Assembly (NCBI GenBank): GCA_016550395.1
Contig: JABXGY010000357.1
Location: forward strand, 1-19,597
DNA length: 19,597 bases
Direction of reading: 5' to 3'
From: an archaeon
GTDB taxonomy: Archaea; Asgardarchaeota; Hermodarchaeia; Hermodarchaeales; Hermodarchaeaceae
Positions 13,828 to 19,597 of the stretch are shown here, in pieces. The notes below the pieces were generated by a model, which worked only from the letters and a program-made list of their open reading frames with translations, did not search any database and had not been told where the DNA came from. Both the position numbers and the translations under genes were made by a program. Within the stretch, counting starts at the first letter, position 1. Each line of letters begins with the position of its first letter.

Positions 13828-14163
13828 ATGGGTGTGAATCTAATGTCAGAATTCATTATCGCATTAGTCACTGTTGGAAAGGAAACCGAAGCACGAACTA
13901 TTGCTCGAACCCTTATTGATGAATCAATTGCAGCTTGTGTAGGAATAGTAAGTCAGAAAACGATCTATCGATGGAAAGGAAAAATTGTTGATGATAACGA
14001 ATTCTTGTTAATAATAAAAACAAAACAGGATCAGTTTTCAAAACTTCGAGATACTGTGTTAAGTTTACATAGTTATGAAGTCCCTGAAATTATTAGTATT
14101 GAAATCCAAGAGGGGCATACTACGTATCTTGAGTGGATACAAGAATGCGTTGAGACTGATTAA
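13828..14163 (+). CDS. cutA: CutA1 divalent-cation tolerance family protein
   Basis: CutA1 proteins are small, very stable trimers with a ferredoxin-like fold; metal tolerance was the first role proposed, but the molecular function is unsettled. The 111 residues show the family pattern: IIALVTVGKETEARTIARTL, then ACVGIVSQKTIYRWKGKIVDDNEF given here in part (IYRWKGKI and EFLLIIKTKQDQF), and the ending HSYEVPEIISIEIQEGHTTYLEW. Start ATG 13828 suits the TATA box; ATG at residue 6 would also give a normal-length protein. It is 24 bases upstream of the nucleotidyltransferase gene on the same strand. Confidence 0.93.
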   Translation: MGVNLMSEFIIALVTVGKETEARTIARTLIDESIAACVGIVSQKTIYRWKGKIVDDNEFLLIIKTKQDQFSKLRDTVLSLHSYEVPEIISIEIQEGHTTYLEWIQECVETD

Positions 14164-14187
14164 GTGTTAGATTAGGAACGAGTAAAT

Positions 14188-14901
14188 ATGCCACGAGAAA
14201 AAACTGTGCGACGTGACACGGGAAGTCGAGAAGTAGAATATCCAACAGAACAATGGGAGATTCTTTCAGCCCTTCGAGAGCAAGCGCTTGCGCTAATGAC
14301 GGAACTTGAAAGCACTGGTGTAGAACCAATAGCTCATGGAAGTATTTGTCGTGGTGATGTGTCTGAACACAGCGATGTGGACATATATCTTCCAAGTGTC
14401 TTACCATCTTTTACTGTTGAATTGGCCTTAACCCAATCTGGGTTTCAAATTATCCACCGGGAGTTAGTTCACGCGACTCCTTTCCATGCAATCAAAGCGC
14501 ACATCTATTTACCGAAGAACTCGGTGGTCACCTTCCCGTTGACGAGTCCTGCACCCATTGAACTCGAATTTTACCGATTTGGTGGAAGTTTAACTAAGCA
14601 GGTTATAGAAAATGAGGTACGAGTTCCCGGAGTAGATAAACGACTTGTACTCATCGAACCAACCAAAACAGGTCACATAGAAACTCCTGTCATTGGTAAT
14701 GAAAATATAGTAGCGAAGAAGGTTGGGGTTAACCTCAAAATCGTTGAAGAACGTGTGAAAATTCTAATGCGTCGAGACGAGGTTGGTCGAACAGGAGTCT
14801 ACTTAAAACGCCACCTCACTCCTGAGGACACCTTCGAATCACTACTTAAACAGATTTGCGATCGGGATCCTGTTGTTCGTCGGAGGGTACAAAAGGGGTA
14901 A
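14188..14901 (+). CDS. Nucleotidyltransferase-fold protein
   Basis: A 237-residue protein with the polymerase-beta-type nucleotidyltransferase signature HGSICRGDVSEHSDVDIYLP (about 51-70): Gly-Ser, then two aspartates spaced D-x-D for metal. A later EFYRFGG (near 128-135) may supply the third acidic residue. The C-terminal half is basic and contains VGVNLKIVEERVKILMRRDE. It resembles archaeal COG1708-like predicted nucleotidyltransferases; neither the substrate nor the transferred nucleotide is known to me. ATG 14188 is 24 bases after cutA, and its stop is six bases before the radical SAM start, indicating an operon. Fold call firm, function open. Confidence 0.82.
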   Translation: MPREKTVRRDTGSREVEYPTEQWEILSALREQALALMTELESTGVEPIAHGSICRGDVSEHSDVDIYLPSVLPSFTVELALTQSGFQIIHRELVHATPFHAIKAHIYLPKNSVVTFPLTSPAPIELEFYRFGGSLTKQVIENEVRVPGVDKRLVLIEPTKTGHIETPVIGNENIVAKKVGVNLKIVEERVKILMRRDEVGRTGVYLKRHLTPEDTFESLLKQICDRDPVVRRRVQKG

Positions 14902-14907
14902 TTCAAT

Positions 14908-15993
14908 GTGACACGCAAGATTAATCTTTCAAGAGGGAATTCTCCCTATGTGGGACACCTTGTAGAGGGATGCCGAGAATGCATGAAAGGCGCAAAACTT
15001 GTTCTTTTTATAACGGGAAAGTGCTCAAAGTCGTGTTTTTACTGTCCCATTTCTAAGGAGAGATGTGACCAAGATGTCATTTTTGCAAATGAAGTAGAGG
15101 TTGACCACATCCAACAGGCTCTAGCTGAAGCGCGGCTCATTAACGCAACGGGCATGGGAATTACTGGGGGCGAGCCGTTACTAGAGGTGGAACGCACATG
15201 TCAATTTATCCAAGCCTTCAAGCAGGAGTTTGGACCTAAATTCCACGTTCATCTCTATACAGGTCTTGAACCTGTGCCCATTGATACTGTGGAGCAATTG
15301 CTAGAGGTTGGTCTCGATGAGCTTCGTTTACATCGATTCAGTGTGGGACAAGATTACCCTCGATTACGTAAGGTAACCAAAGGTCGTGCCCGATTGGGCG
15401 TTGAGATTCCGGTGATTCCCGGAATGCTAAATCAATTGAAGAATATGTTTCGCCAGCTTGATGAAATCGGTATTGATTTTGTAAATATTAACGAGTTGGA
15501 GTATTCAGAATTAAATAGAGAGGAGCTTAAAAAACGAGGATTACTTCTGGATCCTGGTACGATGGCCTCAGTTCAGGGTAGTGAAGAAGAAGCCATCAAT
15601 CTTTTAGAATGGGCAGCTATTGAGACACAGCTGAATGTTCACTTTTGTCCCTTAACGCTGAAAGATGGCACACAACTTCGAAATCGCTTTAGGCGACGAG
15701 CAAAAAATGTAGCTAAACCATTTGAACAAATAACCGAGGAGGGGTTGCTGTTGAAAGGGATTATCATACCTCCTCCTGATATTTCCCTGATTGCAGCCTC
15801 AGAGATCCTTCTAAACAAGTATAAGATTCCCCTTGATCAATTTTGGATTAATGAATCACGTGGGCGAATCGAAACGTCAACTACCGTTGTCCATCGATTA
15901 GCTAAGCAACTAAAGGTGAAGAAGTTTCAAGTTGGTATAGTTGAAGAATATCCAATAATCAGCCGTTTTCAGGTTTCATTCGTTCCCCTTTAA
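14908..15993 (+). CDS. Radical SAM protein (COG2108-like)
   Basis: Radical SAM enzymes use a [4Fe-4S] cluster to cleave SAM and start radical chemistry. The cluster motif is CSKSCFYC (Cys 39, 43, 46); GITGGEPLLE (near 83-92) is the SAM-contacting GGE motif. A further pair, GCRECMKG (Cys 22, 25), lies just before the core and is typical of the archaeal COG2108 group, whose function is unknown. The C-terminal region after about 270 lacks extra iron-sulfur cysteines and may bind the substrate. The start is GTG 14908, close behind the nucleotidyltransferase stop. Its TAA stop overlaps the Pelota stop on the other strand. Confidence 0.85.
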   Translation: MTRKINLSRGNSPYVGHLVEGCRECMKGAKLVLFITGKCSKSCFYCPISKERCDQDVIFANEVEVDHIQQALAEARLINATGMGITGGEPLLEVERTCQFIQAFKQEFGPKFHVHLYTGLEPVPIDTVEQLLEVGLDELRLHRFSVGQDYPRLRKVTKGRARLGVEIPVIPGMLNQLKNMFRQLDEIGIDFVNINELEYSELNREELKKRGLLLDPGTMASVQGSEEEAINLLEWAAIETQLNVHFCPLTLKDGTQLRNRFRRRAKNVAKPFEQITEEGLLLKGIIIPPPDISLIAASEILLNKYKIPLDQFWINESRGRIETSTTVVHRLAKQLKVKKFQVGIVEEYPIISRFQVSFVPL

Positions 15994-17084
15994 GTTTCAG
16001 GTAAGGAAAAGCGCAGAAGTGCCACAATTCCACCTAGTCCTTCTAGCTGTTTACCAGCCTGGTGTTCAGCACTAAATATTTCAATTGAACCCGCCTGCTC
16101 CTCGACTTGTCGCATCATGGTTTCCATTTTTCGCCGTTGCTCCGGAGGGACCTCACGGAAAGTCTTGTCGAGGATGAGCAGGGTTTCAACGGCACCAAAC
16201 TGAACCGCCCGTATAATTTCATCCCATCCATATGTGGTTTTTCCGGTACCTTGACCTAGATGCCGCATCACCTCATCCATGAGATGAACCTCTTTGTTCA
16301 ATCGGATCTCACTAGCGATTCGCTCGATTACCCCCCGATTAAGAGCTTCGTAGATACCTGCTACTGTCCCGGTACTTACATGTTCTAAGAGAATGCGATC
16401 CTTGCTAGTGGGCACTTTATTCTTCAGATAGACAGCAAGTTTTTCTTTTGTTGAGCCCGGTCCCACGATTACTACTCGCATCACATCAGGTAATCGGTCG
16501 AGGAGCTCATGAAGTTGGGTGGCTACGCCTGCAAACATCTGGGTTATTGTATCGCCAGATTGGACATATTTTCCGTACTTTCCCCGAGCAGTGCCATGTA
16601 CGTCAACTCGAACATCAATACCTGAATCATCAATAATTCCAATCGCGGCCTGGTCTTCCTCTACTGCAATGATAATGAGACGTTGACTTTTTCGTGAAAC
16701 CGCATCTTCTAACCGACGAAGTAGTGGACGCGGCCAGCTTTCCTTGACAATTTCAACTTTTAGTCCAGGTTCGATATTTATTGTGTGATAGGTTCCCAGT
16801 GAAACAAAATCTTGTGGACCCTCAAGTATTTGCCCCTTGACACGAAGGCGGTTGGAGTACTTGTGTAAAGCTACCTCCTCCACCGTCAAGCGAATGAACA
16901 TTCGGCGACGTTCACCTTTATCCGGTCTAGCGGTATCTCCTAAGTCTCTACGCACTCGGCGAACAGTTCGTGCTGCCACCTGATCACCGGGGAGGATGAC
17001 ATTATACAGGTGCCATAAGTCATCCATATCTTCGGGAATGACTACGACAAGTCCGGCTTTTAGTTTCTTAGTGACAATCTTCAC
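15990..17084 (-). CDS. pelA: Pelota homologue, mRNA surveillance factor aPelota
   Basis: Pelota rescues stalled ribosomes with aEF1A acting in the role of Hbs1, and with ABCE1 splits them. The protein has the three eRF1-like domains: an N-terminal Sm-like domain (VTKKLKAGLVVVIPEDMDDLWHLYN and later RRMFIRLTVEEVALHKYSNRL in part), a central domain with VEEDQAAIGIIDD and VDVHGTARGKYGKY, and a C-terminal domain with WDEIIRAVQFGAVETLLI. It lacks the GGQ motif of eRF1, as expected for Pelota. The open frame reaches 17126 but GTG 17084 gives the family N-terminus V-K-I-V-T-K-K, with GAGG upstream; 364 residues. Divergent from rimI, with a shared TATA area, and tail-to-tail with the radical SAM gene. 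Confidence 0.95.
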   Translation of the reverse strand: MKIVTKKLKAGLVVVIPEDMDDLWHLYNVILPGDQVAARTVRRVRRDLGDTARPDKGERRRMFIRLTVEEVALHKYSNRLRVKGQILEGPQDFVSLGTYHTINIEPGLKVEIVKESWPRPLLRRLEDAVSRKSQRLIIIAVEEDQAAIGIIDDSGIDVRVDVHGTARGKYGKYVQSGDTITQMFAGVATQLHELLDRLPDVMRVVIVGPGSTKEKLAVYLKNKVPTSKDRILLEHVSTGTVAGIYEALNRGVIERIASEIRLNKEVHLMDEVMRHLGQGTGKTTYGWDEIIRAVQFGAVETLLILDKTFREVPPEQRRKMETMMRQVEEQAGSIEIFSAEHQAGKQLEGLGGIVALLRFSLPET

Positions 17085-17123
17085 GAACAACAGCCTCAGT
17101 ACCTGATTAGACCAAGATGCACA

Positions 17124-17137
17124 CACATATTTCTATC
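17124..17137. promoter_or_regulatory. Shared TATA region for pelA and rimI
   Basis: The A/T-rich core ATATTTCTAT can serve both directions. On plus it is centred about 26 bases before ATG 17158, giving a leaderless rimI. On minus (ATAGAAATAT) it would start the pelA transcript near 17106, leaving a short leader with GAGG before GTG 17084. Confidence 0.45.
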
Positions 17138-17157
17138 CACTGCAAGATTATTGTGAA

Positions 17158-17628
17158 ATGTTAAAGATTCGACCAATTCAAAACCACGAGTTGAATCAAA
17201 TAACTCAAATTGAATTTGAATCGTTCACTGACCCGTATCCAAAGGACCTGTTCCAATTTTTGGCAAAAAAGTCGCCGGAATTATTTCTTGTTGCTGTTGA
17301 AGAAGGCAAAGAAGAAAAGGAAATTTTAGGATATGCAGTAGCTGATGTTGAGCGACACGTCCCATACCTAAATGGCCATATTTTGTCAATAGCCGTAGGT
17401 AAACAATATCGTCGTAGGGGAATTGGAAACCAATTACTCTCGGAACTAATACGTCTGTTCAAGTCAAAAGAGTGCAACAGCATCGTGCTTGAAGTTCGAG
17501 AATCGAATCTTAAAGCAAAAGCTTTGTATCAAAATCTTGGTTTCATCGAAGTGAAGCGAAGAAGTAGATATTATGAAGATGGTGAAGATGCGATAGTAAT
17601 GACCTTAGATTTGGAGGATGCGTTGTGA
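17158..17628 (+). CDS. rimI: GNAT N-acetyltransferase, RimI/Ard1-like
   Basis: Transfers acetyl from acetyl-CoA to protein N-termini; in archaea one such enzyme acetylates many proteins. The 156-residue protein is a single GNAT domain: the N-terminal region FTDPYPKDLF typical of the RimI/Naa10 group, motif A in LSIAVGKQYRRRGIGNQLLSELI (given as SIAVGKQYRRRGIG, 77-90), and the C-terminal LEVRESNLKAKALYQNLGF with YYEDGEDAIVMTL. The acetyl-CoA loop RRRGIG is intact. ATG 17158 fits a leaderless transcript. Its TGA stop overlaps the GTG start of the next gene (GTGA), so the two are translationally coupled. Substrate inferred from family. Confidence 0.9.
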   Translation: MLKIRPIQNHELNQITQIEFESFTDPYPKDLFQFLAKKSPELFLVAVEEGKEEKEILGYAVADVERHVPYLNGHILSIAVGKQYRRRGIGNQLLSELIRLFKSKECNSIVLEVRESNLKAKALYQNLGFIEVKRRSRYYEDGEDAIVMTLDLEDAL

Positions 17629-18686
17629 ATCCCACTAAACCCCAGTTATGCTTATTCATCCTATCAGGCGAGCACGAAACACTTCCAGAAGCAGAACTCT
17701 GTGCGGTATTAGAAGCAGAGGACTACGCATTTACGATTCATAATCGTCATCACCGAATTTTACTACTTAGGGTTGATCCTGAAGGGGCTAAAATTGCGAC
17801 GCAACGCGCTGGACTAGTCAATCACGCAAATATAGTAGCTTTTGAATCTCCTGCAAATGAGGAGACAATTCTTCATTTTATGAAAAAGACAAAGTTTGAG
17901 CAGTGGCTCAAACCCCAAAGTAGGTTTGGCGTGAAAATCACCCGTGTAAAACGAGAACCTAACCCAATTGATGTAGATGAACTTCAAGGTAAACTGGGCT
18001 CTCAAATTTGGAATGCCATGAATGGAAGCGTTGAAGTCGACTTAGTAACCCCAGACGTTTTATTCCTGGGCGTAATCGTTGGTAATCTATTCTTTTTTGG
18101 TCCTCACCTTGCCTCACGGGATCGAATTGGATTTTTTCAGAGACGCAGTCCACTTCGCCCATTTTTTGTACCTAGTGCAATAAATCCTAAAATTGCCCGT
18201 GTAATGGTGAATTTAAGTAGGGCAGCACCCAGCGACCGGTTCCTTGACCCTTTCTGTGGCACAGGTGGACTTCTCATAGAAGCTGCAGACATTGGTTGTT
18301 TTCCCATCGGATTTGATATCGATATTTCAATACTTGCAGGGTGTCGGAAAAACCTGAATCATTATGGGTTTCATTTCAATGGGATAATAGCAGATGCACG
18401 AGTACCACCAATACGTTCGAAGAAAGTAAAGGCAATTGCCACAGATCCTCCTTATGGAAGGTCGAGTTCGACAAAGGGGTCAGCGGTTGTCAATCTTATC
18501 GAAAAGACTCTAACAGCAATTGCTGAAATCATTGAACCAAAGGGTTATCTCTGTTTGGCTTTGCCTTTAGAGTATTTTAAAGAAGAAATTATACCTACAG
18601 ACAGCTTTGAAATTGTAGAGATGCATACCATGCGAATTCACCGAAGTCTACAACGCCATATTGTCGTCTTACAAAAGAAAGAATAG
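17625..18686 (+). CDS. THUMP-domain tRNA guanosine N2-methyltransferase, Trm11/TrmG10 family
   Basis: These enzymes methylate N2 of G10 in tRNA (m2G or m2,2G) using SAM. The 353 residues have an N-terminal ferredoxin-like and THUMP region (about 1-160) for tRNA binding. The Rossmann methyltransferase domain opens with RPFFVPSAINPKIARVMVNL (179-198). Motif I is LDPFCGTGG (207-215), and the catalytic TDPPYGR is at 273-279, the N-P-P-Y-like motif of amino-methyltransferases. Archaeal TrmG10 is the closest expectation, but Trm14-like activity (G6) cannot be ruled out. GTG 17625 overlaps the rimI stop by three bases. The stop TAG is followed by the RNase Z gene at once. Confidence 0.88.
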   Translation: MNPTKPQLCLFILSGEHETLPEAELCAVLEAEDYAFTIHNRHHRILLLRVDPEGAKIATQRAGLVNHANIVAFESPANEETILHFMKKTKFEQWLKPQSRFGVKITRVKREPNPIDVDELQGKLGSQIWNAMNGSVEVDLVTPDVLFLGVIVGNLFFFGPHLASRDRIGFFQRRSPLRPFFVPSAINPKIARVMVNLSRAAPSDRFLDPFCGTGGLLIEAADIGCFPIGFDIDISILAGCRKNLNHYGFHFNGIIADARVPPIRSKKVKAIATDPPYGRSSSTKGSAVVNLIEKTLTAIAEIIEPKGYLCLALPLEYFKEEIIPTDSFEIVEMHTMRIHRSLQRHIVVLQKKE

Positions 18687-18700
18687 TGTTGGAATTAGAA

Positions 18701-19597
18701 ATGAGAGTACACTTCTTAGGAGTAGGCGGCGGCATCCCTTCATTGAAACGTGCTTTATCAGCAATAGCTATCTACTTCCGTGGAAACATCGTACTCTTTG
18801 ACTGTGGTGAAGGCACGCAAACTCAGTTAAAACACGCGAAACTTAGCCCTCAACGGATAATTGAAGTCTTTATCTCGCATCTTCACGGTGACCACATTCT
18901 TGGTTTACCAGGATTACTTTCCACAATGGCCATGCTGAATCGTTCCAAGCCATTGACGGTGTACGGTCCGATTGGCATCAAAGAATTCATTGAAGTAACG
19001 TTAGAATTGACTAAGGCACAGCTCGATTTTGAATTAACCATTAATGAAGTTGAGGAGGGAACCATCTCCCACCAACCCCAATACCAAGTAGACTGTCTTC
19101 CTGCTCTTCATAACATTCCTTCGCTTTCCTTTATTCTTCGAATGGCAGACACACCAGGGAAATTTGATGTCTCAAAAGCTCAAAAATTTGGTATTCCATT
19201 AGGTCCACTTCGCAAACGCCTTCAGCAAGGGAATCCTGTGAAAAATCTAACAGGAAAAACAATCTACCCCGAAGACGTGATTGGGCCTTCTCAAAAGGGT
19301 ATGATTATTGCTTATTCGGGTGATTCTGCCCCAAATCCTAAATTTGCAGCAAAAGCAACAAACGCCCAACTTCTCATTCATGACGCCACTTTTTCTGAGG
19401 CACATCGTGATAAAGCAGAAGAATTTCTTCATTCAACTGCCGCACAAGCGGCTCAAATAGCCATTCAAGCTAAAGCAAAGCAACTTGCGTTAGTCCATAT
19501 CAGTCCACGTTACATCGAAACCGAAGAGCATGAAACCGAAGCAAAAGTAATTTTTCCCCAAAGTTTTGCTCCAAAGGATCTTGACGTGATTTACCTA
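18701..19597 (+). CDS. rnz: Ribonuclease Z (tRNA 3' endonuclease), 3' end cut by window
   Basis: RNase Z removes the 3' trailer from tRNA precursors. The frame runs to the window edge without a stop (299 codons); family members are about 305-310 residues, so only the last few are missing. Visible: N-terminal MRVHFLGVGGGIPSLKR, the metallo-beta-lactamase motif ISHLHGDHILGLPG with the HxHxDH zinc ligands, IAYSGDSAPNP with the metal-bridging Asp, LLIHDATFSE, and a C-terminal HISPRY. The exosite region KRLQQGNPVKNL is also present. ATG 18701 is chosen; TTG 18689 and GTG 18686 are in frame, and the latter overlaps the preceding stop by one base. It probably belongs to the rimI transcript. Confidence 0.95.
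   Translation, partial: MRVHFLGVGGGIPSLKRALSAIAIYFRGNIVLFDCGEGTQTQLKHAKLSPQRIIEVFISHLHGDHILGLPGLLSTMAMLNRSKPLTVYGPIGIKEFIEVTLELTKAQLDFELTINEVEEGTISHQPQYQVDCLPALHNIPSLSFILRMADTPGKFDVSKAQKFGIPLGPLRKRLQQGNPVKNLTGKTIYPEDVIGPSQKGMIIAYSGDSAPNPKFAAKATNAQLLIHDATFSEAHRDKAEEFLHSTAAQAAQIAIQAKAKQLALVHISPRYIETEEHETEAKVIFPQSFAPKDLDVIYL

Noticed and set aside
1..19597. CRISPR arrays, insertion sequences, prophage or defence genes
   Set aside because: No regular repeats, transposase motifs or phage genes were found; the window is core archaeal genome.

Overview
The window is from an archaeal chromosome. The genes are archaeal information-processing and core-cell genes: archaeal DnaG, TFE, MBF1, the proteasome-activating ATPase PAN, alpha-type NAC, Pelota, A-type ATP synthase subunit D, archaeal-type pantetheine-phosphate adenylyltransferase, aTrm56, TtuA/Ncs6 and SRP RNA. 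Coding DNA is AT-rich, GTG and TTG starts are frequent, and TATA boxes lie about 26 bases before several probable (often leaderless) starts. Two tRNA genes carry an encoded CCA. The exact phylum cannot be read from the sequence. Introns at non-anticodon positions imply a splicing endonuclease of broad specificity, as in Thermoproteota and some other lineages; an Asgard-type genome is possible but not shown.

Layout. 1-257 is the tail of an uncharacterised protein. 351-848 is coaD. 850-1210 is a GC-rich, highly foldable intergenic stretch that looks like an unidentified structured RNA. 1226-2080 is a Taw2-like wyosine enzyme, convergent with TyrRS (2097-3209, minus). A mini-Toprim protein (3323-3715) precedes dnaG (3886-5197), which is interrupted by a 28-nt sequence. 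A 3-TM protein and AtpD follow (5287-6246). A minus-strand cluster PAN -> PUA protein -> NAC runs from 8417 to 6252. Going right, MBF1, aTrm56 and TFE lie on the plus strand, then tRNA-Val with a D-loop intron, tRNA-Ser, a membrane protein and the SRP RNA (about 11188-11536). A site-2 protease and a TtuA/Ncs6 protein form a minus-strand pair. CutA, a nucleotidyltransferase and a radical SAM protein run plus, meeting Pelota (minus) tail to tail. RimI, a THUMP methyltransferase of the Trm11/TrmG10 type and RNase Z (cut by the window end) close the window.

The strongest observation is in dnaG. The reading frame is broken by 28 nt at 4010-4037 that carry an in-frame stop. These bases and their flanks fold into a bulge-helix-bulge splice motif: a 4-bp helix, two 3-nt bulges and an internal hairpin. 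Cutting at the canonical position in each bulge restores the family-conserved GLLG-x-x-LDLREL stretch exactly. The tRNA-Val intron 6 kb away has the same geometry. I therefore read it as an archaeal pre-mRNA intron in dnaG.

Much of the window serves RNA maturation and translation quality control: Taw2, TyrRS, aTrm56, TtuA, the THUMP methyltransferase, RNase Z, Pelota, SRP RNA and DnaG (an exosome subunit in archaea). The rest covers protein targeting and turnover (NAC, PAN, site-2 protease) and transcription (TFE, MBF1).
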